64,000 nt of DNA. Source: Streptomyces sp. NBC_00510 (GTDB lineage Bacteria > Actinomycetota > Actinomycetes > Streptomycetales > Streptomycetaceae). This document shows positions 34,252 through 41,275 of the stretch, in pieces; position 1 is the first letter of the stretch; the number at the start of each line of letters is the position of its first letter. Below the pieces are notes generated by a model. It did not search any database, was not told the DNA's origin, and saw nothing but the letters and a program-made list of their open reading frames with translations. The position numbers and the translations under genes are program-made. Location: positions 9,162,001 to 9,226,000 of the forward strand of contig CP107851.1 in assembly GCA_036013505.1 (NCBI GenBank), given 5' to 3'.

Positions 34252-35745
34252 TCACTCCCCGGAGTGGACGGCGGGCCGGCGCAACTGCACCTCGGCGCCG
34301 GTCTGCTTGAAGGACTCCGCGGACACCGGGACGAGCACCGCGTCGCGGTGGAACTCCCGCAGGTTCGTCGACCCGCAGCTGATCATCGTCGAGGTGAGCT
34401 TCGCCCGGGTCCGTTCCACGTTGTCGTACAGGCTGCCGGCGTAGGGCACGTAGCCGTCGACGCCCTCTTCGAAGACCATCTGGCCGCGCTGGCCGTAGCG
34501 GGCCGCGTTCTGCGCGCGCCGTGAGCCCTCACCCCAGTACTCCTTGTACCACTGGCCGCCGATCTGCAGCTTCGGCGACGGGCTCTCGTCGAGCCGGGCG
34601 AAGTAGCGGCCGAGCATGATGAAGTCCGCCCCCATCGCCAGCGCCATCGCCATGTGCGAGTCGTTGAGCAGGCCCCCGTCGCAGCACAGCGGCACGTACA
34701 CCCCGGTCTCCTGGGCGTAGGCGTCGCGCGCCTCGACCACGTCGAGCAGTGCGGAGGCCTGCCCGCGGCCGATGCCCTTCTGCGCGCGGGTGGTGCAGAT
34801 GGCCCCGCCGCCGATCCCGACCTTCACGAACGCCGCGCCCGCATCGGCCAGGTAACGGAAGGCCCGGCCGTCGACGACGTTCCCCGCGCCGACGAAAACG
34901 TCGTCACCGTACGTCTCCCGCGCGAATTCGAGGGTCTTCGCCTGGTACACGGAATAGCCGTCGGAGGAGTCCAGGCACAGCACATCCGCGCCGGCTTCCA
35001 GCAGAGCGGGAATACGGTCCTTGAAGTCACGGGAATTGATGCCGGCGCCCACCCGCAGACGCTTCTCGCCGTCCACGCTCGCGCGGTGATACGTCTTGTG
35101 GGCCTGATAGTCCCTCTTGAGCACCAGGGAGACGGCCCGGCCGTCCTCGAGCAGCGGCAGAACGTCCAGGTGGTGATGCCAGATCAGCTCGTTCGCCTCG
35201 GACAGCGAAATCGAGGCCGGCGCGGTGACCAGATCGTCACGGCCCCGCATCCGGTTGCCGGCGGCCTCGGCGGTTCCGTGACGTTCCAGGTGGAAGTCGT
35301 CGAGGCTGATGATCCCCAGGAACTCGCCGTCCGGTTCCCCGTTCTCCGTCACCACGGCCACGCCCTGCTCGGTGTCGGACAACTGCCGTGCCACCTCGCT
35401 GAGAGGCGTCTGCGACGCCACGGTCACGTCGCTGGTCCGGAAGCCGGCCTTGTGCCGCTTCACCGTCCGCACGTCCGCGGCCTGGTCCTCGACCTGCTGG
35501 TTCTGGTGGATGAACGACAACCCGCCGACCTGCGCCAGCGCCACCGCCAGCGTCGGTGACGACACCGCCTGCATGATGGCGCTAACCATGGGGGTGGCGA
35601 CCCGGATCCCCGGCTCCTCGCCGACCCGGTGACGCACCAGGGGCGCCCCGAGATCCACGTTGTCCGGCGTGCAGTCTTCCGTGGTCAGGCCCGGAATGAG
35701 GAGGTACTCACTCAGCGTGCGGGAAATCTCGGGGAGGATTTTCAC
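34252..35745 (-). CDS. IMP dehydrogenase, second (non-housekeeping) type
   Basis: 497 residues from GTG 35745 with GGAG 6 nt upstream. IMP dehydrogenase core with two CBS domains (about 95-215). The catalytic Cys is residue 317 in G-G-G-A-I-C-T-T-R, and G-R-Y-F-A-R and the flap Y-K-E-Y-W-G-E-G follow. The N-terminus (S-E-Y-L-L-I-P-G-L, C-T-P-D-N-V-D-L, E-D-Q-A-A-D-V-R-T-V-K-R-H-K-A-G-F) is of the type found in clostridial and protist enzymes, unlike the usual Streptomyces GuaB (L-T-Y-D-D-V-L-L-L-P). It converts IMP to XMP with NAD. An accessory paralogue by transfer, perhaps resistant to an IMPDH inhibitor, is plausible but unproven. Confidence 0.9.
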   Translation of the reverse strand: MKILPEISRTLSEYLLIPGLTTEDCTPDNVDLGAPLVRHRVGEEPGIRVATPMVSAIMQAVSSPTLAVALAQVGGLSFIHQNQQVEDQAADVRTVKRHKAGFRTSDVTVASQTPLSEVARQLSDTEQGVAVVTENGEPDGEFLGIISLDDFHLERHGTAEAAGNRMRGRDDLVTAPASISLSEANELIWHHHLDVLPLLEDGRAVSLVLKRDYQAHKTYHRASVDGEKRLRVGAGINSRDFKDRIPALLEAGADVLCLDSSDGYSVYQAKTLEFARETYGDDVFVGAGNVVDGRAFRYLADAGAAFVKVGIGGGAICTTRAQKGIGRGQASALLDVVEARDAYAQETGVYVPLCCDGGLLNDSHMAMALAMGADFIMLGRYFARLDESPSPKLQIGGQWYKEYWGEGSRRAQNAARYGQRGQMVFEEGVDGYVPYAGSLYDNVERTRAKLTSTMISCGSTNLREFHRDAVLVPVSAESFKQTGAEVQLRRPAVHSGE

Positions 35746-36043
35746 GTCGTCTCCAAAAAGGGCCTGCGCACCGGTCGACGACCGATGGGCGAGGCTCGCG
35801 CCGGCAGTGCGGATCGACGCCGGCCGGTAGCGCACGGTCGGAAGGATGCGCTCTGGAGATCCTGAGAGCGGGCACACCCGGCGGGTCGGTGCACACGCGC
35901 GCGGCCGAATCGACAGCGAAGGCACGACAGACCGGAATCCGCACGGTGTTGCACAGGCGCTGACTTCCATGACGCCATGCGCGATCGTACCGCACCCGGC
36001 CTTTCCCAAGGTCAGGTCGAGGCGCTGGGGCGGCGTGCGAGGA
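35746..36043. other. 298-bp upstream region of IMP dehydrogenase
   Basis: Holds the ribosome site (GGAG) and presumably the promoter. I see no purine-riboswitch-like element or coding frame. Confidence 0.4.
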
Positions 36044-36321
36044 TCAGTGCGCGACCGGCCCGACGCTGCTCACCCATACGGGAAGAGGCGCCGCCTCCCG
36101 CTCGGGCGACGGTGGCTCCGACCGGTCGCCCACGACGTCAAGGTCCGGCCAGGCGACCAGGCCCGGTTCCCGGTCGTTGAGGAATTCCTTGCCGAGACCG
36201 ACCGCCGGTCGTCCACCTCCGCGGACAGGCACCAGGTGTTGGTCTCCCACTCGACCCGGCGGTCGGCCGGCTCCAGCAGGAGCGGCTCCTCGGCCATCTC
36301 GGCGATCGATGTCAGCAGCAC
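36044..36321 (-). pseudogene. Small protein gene with probable frameshift
   Basis: From a GTG at 36321 the frame reads L-L-T-S-I-A-E-M-A-E-E-P-L-L-L-E-P-A and W-E-T-N-T-W-C-L-S-A-E-V-D-D; near 36210 the sense continues one frame over as P-A-V-G-L-G-K-E-F-L-N-D-R-E-P and ends at 36044. Joined, about 92 residues of balanced composition. No family recognised; a single base loss would explain the break. Confidence 0.45.
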
Positions 36322-36331
36322 GCCGTAAGTA

Positions 36332-36351
36332 TCCCCGCGTGTGCTCGGGGA
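36332..36351 (-). terminator. Short hairpin after the carboxymuconolactone decarboxylase-like gene
   Basis: 6-bp stem TCCCCG (36332-36337) / CGGGGA (36346-36351), 10 nt after the stop at 36361. It superficially resembles a CRISPR repeat but occurs once. Confidence 0.4.
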
Positions 36352-36360
36352 ATCGACGTC

Positions 36361-36921
36361 TCAGGCGCTGTCGGCGTCCGTCGGGGCGTCCAGGACCTCG
36401 TCGCCGTAGACCGTGGTCACCTCGACGTCCAGAACGGTGGCGATTCGGCCGAACGACCAGTAGTAGCCCGCCACTTGAAGGACCTCGACGAACTCGCGCT
36501 CGCTGAGGAAGGACCGCGCCAGGTCGAACACCTCGTCGCTGACGCGGGGCTGCCGCACCACTTCGGCGGTGAGGCGGAGCAGGGCGCGGTCGGGGAGGGG
36601 GATGGCGGGGTTGTCCAGGTCCCGGGCCCGGATGAGCCGGCGGGTCGGCTCGTCGACACCGGCGGCCTGCGCCATGGGTTCGTGCTGGGCCGCGACGAAG
36701 GCGCAGTCGGTGTACTCGGCGACCGTGAGGATCACGAGTTCGCGTGAACGGGCCGGGAGGCGCAGGGAGGTGAACTGGGCCCGGGCGAGCTCCACGAACG
36801 GTTTCACGGTGCCGGCCGAGTGGGACATCATCTTGACCATGGGGTCCGGCGGCAGCGCCGTCAGGTACTGACGGACGTCGTCGGGGAAGGACGCCGGGTC
36901 CGGGTCGGTCAGGCGGGGCAT
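36361..36921 (-). CDS. Carboxymuconolactone decarboxylase-family (AhpD-like) protein
   Basis: 186 residues from ATG 36921 with AGGAG 8 nt upstream. The AhpD-like helical fold is marked by L-P-A-R-S-R-E-L-V-I-L-T-V-A-E-Y near residue 57 and E-H-x-x-x-A-x-x-x-G-V. The usual C-x2-C-x3-H active site reads C-A-F-V-A-A-Q-H: the second Cys is missing, so it is not a peroxidase of the AhpD kind and may be a decarboxylase or binding protein. Second gene of a two-gene minus-strand operon with the SnoaL-like gene 31 nt upstream, under the paired operators at 37359-37411. Confidence 0.85.
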   Translation of the reverse strand: MPRLTDPDPASFPDDVRQYLTALPPDPMVKMMSHSAGTVKPFVELARAQFTSLRLPARSRELVILTVAEYTDCAFVAAQHEPMAQAAGVDEPTRRLIRARDLDNPAIPLPDRALLRLTAEVVRQPRVSDEVFDLARSFLSEREFVEVLQVAGYYWSFGRIATVLDVEVTTVYGDEVLDAPTDADSA

Positions 36922-36952
36922 GGTGTGCTCCTGGGGTGGGTGGTCGGGGGCG

Positions 36953-37327
36953 TCAGCGGGCTTCGGCGGGGAGGTCGAAGCCGGTCTCGCTCAGGTGCGA
37001 GAAGCGGCCGTCCCCGGCGTGGGTGCCGAAGATCGCGATCTCGCGGTGCTGGGTGGAGCCGTCGGTCAGGGTGAGGTGGAAGACGTGCCGTTCGGCGTAC
37101 GTCGTGCCGTCGCCGACCTCGTCGATGACGGTCACCGTGCCGCCGGTGATCCGGGGGCGGATGCCGGCGACCATGGCCGCGAACTCCTCGCGGGTCAGGA
37201 CGTCGCCGTCGCTGCGGTGGGTGTAGTCGGGGGCGTAGTACCGGTCGAGGACCTCGTCCAGTGCGACGCCGGGCTCGGGCTCGAAGACCAGTGCCCGGAG
37301 GGCTTCGCTGATGCGGGCGCGTGTCAT
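36953..37327 (-). CDS. SnoaL-like / nuclear transport factor 2 family protein
   Basis: 124 residues from ATG 37327 with AAGGAG 9 nt upstream. NTF2 fold: helical start, Y-Y-A-P-D-Y-T-H-R near residue 30, T-R-E-E-F-A-A-M-V-A-G-I near 48, and alternating strands ending E-T-G-F-D-L. Members are small cyclases, hydrolases or isomerases acting on cyclic or ester substrates. It heads the operon with the AhpD-like gene, and the SDR at 37574 diverges from it, suggesting one small-molecule conversion controlled by the TetR protein encoded at 28536. Confidence 0.82.
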   Translation of the reverse strand: MTRARISEALRALVFEPEPGVALDEVLDRYYAPDYTHRSDGDVLTREEFAAMVAGIRPRITGGTVTVIDEVGDGTTYAERHVFHLTLTDGSTQHREIAIFGTHAGDGRFSHLSETGFDLPAEAR

Positions 37328-37358
37328 CCCAGGTGCTCCTTCGGGGGAGGGGTTATGT

Positions 37359-37411
37359 GGACCCTTGGGTCCGGATGCATCGACCGTACCGGACTCCAGG
37401 GTCCGGTACGG
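37359..37411. promoter_or_regulatory. Paired palindromic operators shared with the 28-kb TetR gene
   Basis: GGACCC-TT-GGGTCC (37359-37372) and an 11-bp-arm repeat, CCGTACCGGAC / GTCCGGTACGG (37384-37394, 37401-37411), with core CGGACTCCAGGGTCCG at 37390-37405. The core differs at one of 16 positions from the site at 28600-28615 (opposite strand) and the first element repeats at 28575-28587. They lie 32 nt before the SnoaL start and 163 nt before the SDR. Confidence 0.65.
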
Positions 37412-37573
37412 CCTCCGGTGGCCTGTGGACCTCGTCACAGCCCGCGGACCGCGGCGCGAGCGGCGAGCACGCTGGTACCGCGAGTCCCAGGAAAACGGGA
37501 CGACTCCCTGCCCGCCCCGCCCCGCCGCAATCTGGAGGCGTCGTAGAACGAACACCGAGACGGGAGCGACACC

Positions 37574-38281
37574 ATGACGACGACACTGATCACCGGGGCC
37601 AACAAGGGGCTGGGGTACGAGACGGCGCGACGCCTGATCGCGGAGGGACACACCGTGTGGATCGGCGCCCGCGATGCCGAGCGGGGCCGACTGGCCGCCG
37701 ACCGGCTGGGGGCGTCCTTCGTCCGGCTCGACGTGACGGACGACGGGTCGGTCGCGGCCGCCGCGCGGACGATCGAGGCCGGTGGCGGCCTGGACGTGCT
37801 GATCAACAACGCCGGCATCGAGGTGCGCCGGCCGGACAACAGCGTCGTGCCCACCGTGGAGACCACCGCCGACGCGATGAGGACGACCTTCGACACCAAC
37901 GTCTTCGGCGTCGTGCGGGTCCTCCACGCGTTCGTGCCGCTGCTCCGGAAGTCCACCGCCCCGGCCGTGGTCAACGTCAGCAGCGGCCTGGCCTCGCTGC
38001 ACCACGTCACGGACCCCGACCAGCCCGCCCACATGTTCCCGGGCCTGGACTACCCGGCGTCGAAGCTGGCCGTGAACATGATCACCGTCCAGTACGCGAA
38101 GGCGCTGCCGGACTTCCGGATCAACTCGGTGGAGCCGGGCTTCACCAAGACCGACCTGAACGGCAACACCGGCTTCCAGACGGTCGAGGAGGGCGCCGAG
38201 GTCATCGTCCGCATGGCGCTCGTCGGCCCCGACGGCCCGACCGGCGGCTACTTCGACCGCAAGGGCGCGCTTCCCTGGTGA
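37574..38281 (+). CDS. Short-chain dehydrogenase/reductase
   Basis: 235 residues from ATG 37574 with GGGAG upstream. Rossmann motif T-G-A-N-K-G-L-G (residues 7-14), N-N-A-G near 78, serine in N-V-S-S-G near 138, and the catalytic Y160-P-A-S-K164. Ends G-G-Y-F-D-R-K-G-A-L-P-W like its paralogue at 43506. It uses NAD(P)H on a carbonyl or alcohol substrate. It diverges from the SnoaL/AhpD-like operon across the paired operators, so all three are likely expressed together. Confidence 0.92.
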   Translation: MTTTLITGANKGLGYETARRLIAEGHTVWIGARDAERGRLAADRLGASFVRLDVTDDGSVAAAARTIEAGGGLDVLINNAGIEVRRPDNSVVPTVETTADAMRTTFDTNVFGVVRVLHAFVPLLRKSTAPAVVNVSSGLASLHHVTDPDQPAHMFPGLDYPASKLAVNMITVQYAKALPDFRINSVEPGFTKTDLNGNTGFQTVEEGAEVIVRMALVGPDGPTGGYFDRKGALPW

Positions 38282-38323
38282 CGGGAGGCTGTAGGCGGTA
38301 TACCGGCGGGTTAAGCTGTCGCA

Positions 38324-38776
38324 ATGACGGCGGATGCTCCCCTGGACGCAGAAGAAGAGCGCTTCTGGCGTGCCCTGCAGCGCGTGATGACCGCGTTGCC
38401 GAAGGCTCTGGATGACGACCTTCTGAAGTCGACCGGGCTGACGCTGTCCGAGTACTCGGTGCTGATGTTCCTGTCCGAGGCCAAGGACCGCGAACTGCGG
38501 ATGATCGACCTGGCCGAGCTCACCCGACTGTCGGCCAGCCGCATCTCACGGGTGGTCGACTCCCTCAAGGCGCGCGGCTGGGTGGCCAAGCGCCGGCACG
38601 AGGTGGACGCGCGGGGGAGCGTGGCGACCTTGACGTCCGGCGGGCTGGCACGGCTGGAGGCCGCCTATCCGTCGCTCCTGGCCAGTTCGCGCAGGCGCGT
38701 CATGGACCACGTCGACTCCGCCTCCCTCTCGAGCATGGCCGTCCAGTTCGAAAGCGTCGCCGAGCACCTCGGCTGA
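38324..38776 (+). CDS. MarR family transcriptional regulator
   Basis: 150 residues from ATG 38324; there is no clear ribosome site, and a TTAAGCT 6 nt upstream could be a -10 element of a leaderless message. The winged helix (L-A-E-L-T-R-L-S-A-S-R-I-S-R-V-V-D-S-L) and the wing with D-A-R-G-S-V-A-T-L-T are typical MarR. It follows the SDR by 42 nt on the same strand and may sense the SDR substrate. Confidence 0.9.
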   Translation: MTADAPLDAEEERFWRALQRVMTALPKALDDDLLKSTGLTLSEYSVLMFLSEAKDRELRMIDLAELTRLSASRISRVVDSLKARGWVAKRRHEVDARGSVATLTSGGLARLEAAYPSLLASSRRRVMDHVDSASLSSMAVQFESVAEHLG

Positions 38777-38832
38777 CGGCCGGCGTCCGGCGGCACAAAC
38801 TCGGTGGCGCACCCGGGCCGTCACGGACCACC

Positions 38833-39402
38833 ATGCGGGGCATGAGCGACCAAGCGCCACGATGGACCCGGGCAACCGTCTACCCCGACATGTGGGTCGA
38901 CCCGGACGACGACCCCCGCGACAGCGAAGGCCCCGGTCCGGACGGTGAGCTTGCCACCCTTCAGGACTACCTGACGAGCTACCGCATGACTCTGCGGATG
39001 AAGTGCCAGGACCTGGACCCGGAGCAACTGGCCCGTCGTTCGGTCCCACCGTCGACGATGTCGCTGCTCGGCCTCGTCCGGCACCTCGCCGAGGTGGAAC
39101 GGGACTGGCGCAACTGGATCAGCGACGGCGAACCGCTGCCGAAGCTGTACGGCAGGCGGGACGCGGACTTCGACGACGCCGTCGCCGACCAGGCCGTGGT
39201 CGATGCCGCGTACCGCGATCTGGAACGCGAGCAGGCCGCAACCGACGCGGCGCTCGCGGCGCATCCCGACCTGGGGGAGCGCGTGGGGAAGGACGGGATC
39301 GCCATCAGGGAGCTGCTGGTGCACCGGATCGAGGAGTACGCCCGGCACTGCGGGCACGCCGACCTGTTGCGCGAGTGCGTCGACGGCAGGGTGGGCCAGT
39401 GA
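38833..39402 (+). CDS. DinB-like (DUF664) protein
   Basis: 189 residues from ATG 38833. Four-helix DinB fold with metal-binding histidines in L-V-R-H-L-A-E-V-E-R-D-W (near residue 82) and Y-A-R-H-C-G-H-A-D-L-L-R-E (near 175); L-L-V-H-R-I-E-E-Y marks DUF664. Members include mycothiol-dependent enzymes that detoxify electrophiles. An M-S-D start 4 codons later is possible. It probably has its own promoter. Confidence 0.85.
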   Translation: MRGMSDQAPRWTRATVYPDMWVDPDDDPRDSEGPGPDGELATLQDYLTSYRMTLRMKCQDLDPEQLARRSVPPSTMSLLGLVRHLAEVERDWRNWISDGEPLPKLYGRRDADFDDAVADQAVVDAAYRDLEREQAATDAALAAHPDLGERVGKDGIAIRELLVHRIEEYARHCGHADLLRECVDGRVGQ

Positions 39403-39510
39403 CAGGGGCCTGAGCCCTTCCTCCCCGGCCCGGGGGGCCACCGCGCGATCTGCGGGAGTCCGCACACCCGCGGGTGATCACGCGGTGGCCGCCGTCCTCT
39501 TGGTCCGGGA

Positions 39511-40842
39511 CTACCGGCCCCGTCCTGCCGGCCCCGTCCTACCACCCCGGACGGCCGCCCGGCCCGGTACGACCATCCTGGAGGTGTCGACCAGGGCGAG
39601 CCCGGCGAGGCCCAGCAGGGGCAGGACGGTGAGTTGCCAGAGTCCTGCGCCGCCCCAGCCGAGCGCGTCGACGAGCCGGGCGAAGAGCAGCCCGGAGAAG
39701 GCCGCCGGCACGTAGTAGGTCAGCATGAACGGTCCCGAGCCCCGGCCGACGAGCTCGGGGCGCACCGCGCGCTGCATGGCGGTCGTGCAGTTGGTGAAGA
39801 GGATGCCGCTGGCGAAGGTGCCCATGAGGAAGGCGAGGGCGTACTGGGCCGGGGCTGACGTGGCGTACTGGTAGGCCAGCGCCGCGGTGCCGGACGTGGT
39901 CACGAAGCCGACGGCCAGCAGGAGACGCTGGTTGACGCGGTCGCCGAGCCAGCCGGCCGGCAGCGCCATCATGGCGCCGAAGCCGAAGCCGAAGCCGAAG
40001 CCGAAGCCGAAGCCGAAGAAGGAGACGGCCGGCGCCGCCTGCCCGGCGTCGAGTCCGAGGTGCTCGCGCAGGAACGTCGGGTAGAGCCCCAGGAAGCCGT
40101 AGTTCACCAGTCCGGTCACGGCGCAGGCGACGCCCATGCCGAGCGTGTTGCGGTTGTACGGACTGGCCGGCACGTGGTCGAAGCGGCCGACCGACGTACC
40201 GGTCCCGGTCCCGGTGCCGGTGACCGCCTCGGTCATGGTGCGGCTCACGGTGGCGGCGATGAGCAGGGCGATCCCGAGGCCGACGGCCGCGAACAGGTAG
40301 AACGGGCCGCGCCAGCCGCCCCAGGTACCGGCGAGGCCATTGCCGATCAGGGGGCCGAGGAAGACGCCCGCGCCGAAGGCGACGCCGACGACGCCGACGA
40401 CGCCGGCGGCGACCGCCCTGCGGTGGAAGAAGTAGGCACCGATGACGGCGTACAGGGCGGTGGCCTGCATGCCCTCGCCCACGCCGGAGACCAGCCGGTA
40501 GGCGCCCATGTCCGCGAAACCGGCGGCGAGCGGGATCGCCAAGGTGCCCAGCGAGTAGACGACGACGCTCATCACGATGACGCTTTTGCGGCCGAGCCGG
40601 TCCATCAGATAGCTCGTGGGAAGCCCCACGAGGGCCAAGCCGAGGGTGAAACCGGTCGCGAGCAGCCCTCCTTGGTCGAGGGAGAACCCGAACTCCGCAC
40701 GGATCTCCGGCAGCAGGGGATAGAAGACCTGCCGGTCCATCGCGTTGACCATGTACGAGACGCACAGCATCGCGAAGCCGAGGGCGACACAGGCGCGCGT
40801 GAGGGGCCGGGGGGGAAGTCGGGGCGGGAGCAGCCTTCGCAA
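39511..40842 (-). CDS. MFS transporter with a Phe-Gly repeat
   Basis: 443 residues, twelve predicted helices; the loop 2-3 motif Y-L-M-D-R-L-G-R-K-S is typical of MFS. Start ATG 40842 lacks a clear ribosome site. One helix contains F-F-G followed by an F-G dipeptide repeat encoded by seven copies of GCCGAA (39976-40017), and a T-G dipeptide repeat occurs in the central loop. A change in copy number would lengthen the helix by two residues per unit without breaking the frame. Substrate unknown; the relatives I recall are aromatic-acid or sugar-phosphate antiporters. Confidence 0.9.
   Translation of the reverse strand: MRRLLPPRLPPRPLTRACVALGFAMLCVSYMVNAMDRQVFYPLLPEIRAEFGFSLDQGGLLATGFTLGLALVGLPTSYLMDRLGRKSVIVMSVVVYSLGTLAIPLAAGFADMGAYRLVSGVGEGMQATALYAVIGAYFFHRRAVAAGVVGVVGVAFGAGVFLGPLIGNGLAGTWGGWRGPFYLFAAVGLGIALLIAATVSRTMTEAVTGTGTGTGTSVGRFDHVPASPYNRNTLGMGVACAVTGLVNYGFLGLYPTFLREHLGLDAGQAAPAVSFFGFGFGFGFGFGFGAMMALPAGWLGDRVNQRLLLAVGFVTTSGTAALAYQYATSAPAQYALAFLMGTFASGILFTNCTTAMQRAVRPELVGRGSGPFMLTYYVPAAFSGLLFARLVDALGWGGAGLWQLTVLPLLGLAGLALVDTSRMVVPGRAAVRGGRTGPAGRGR
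39976..40017. repeat. Seven-copy GCCGAA microsatellite inside the MFS gene
   Basis: Exact 6-bp tandem repeat, 42 bp. Encodes alternating Phe-Gly on the minus strand within a membrane helix. Repeat-length change would be in frame. Confidence 0.9.
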
Positions 40843-40906
40843 GGGGTCCGTCGATCACGTGAGGATTCCTTGGGGGACGACGACAGGGAGTCGCCGGGAG
40901 CGGGCG

Positions 40907-41152
40907 GCAGCCTTCTTCGCCCGCACGCTGCCGACCCTGCCCTACGGGCGCGGCGTCACGGTGCGCCATGTCGTGGGAAGCGCCCGCGGCGGCGCCTTCG
41001 AGTGGATCAGCCGCACCCGGCTGCCGCTGGGCGCCACCGTCCTCGAACTGGGCCGCGACCGCCTGATCACCCGCATGACGTCCGTCTGGGACAGCGCACT
41101 GTGGTCGGACGCGGCCGTCAAATCGGCCCAGGCCGCCACGATCCTGGGCTGA
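40907..41152 (+). pseudogene. C-terminal fragment of a SnoaL/NTF2-like gene
   Basis: The frame reads F-F-A-R-T-L-P-T-L-P-Y-G-R-G-V-T-V-R-H-V-V-G-S, then F-E-W-I-S-R-T and a C-terminal helix to TGA at 41152 (about 80 codons). It looks like the end of a small NTF2-fold protein. No start or N-terminal half is present: the transporter's upstream region abuts it. A remnant of a deletion. Confidence 0.45.
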
Positions 41153-41275
41153 GGGACACCGGGGCCGGCGCCAGCACCGACTTCCGACGGGAGTCCCGCC
41201 GCGCGGCCTCGCGCGGCGGGGCCTTCCCGTCGTCCGCAAGGGGCGTTCAACGCCCGCCGACGAACGGAGAGCACG

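Noticed and set aside
36331..36358. CRISPR-repeat-like sequence
   Set aside because: The palindromic motif resembles a type I-E repeat but occurs once, has no spacer array and no cas genes; it is better read as a small terminator.
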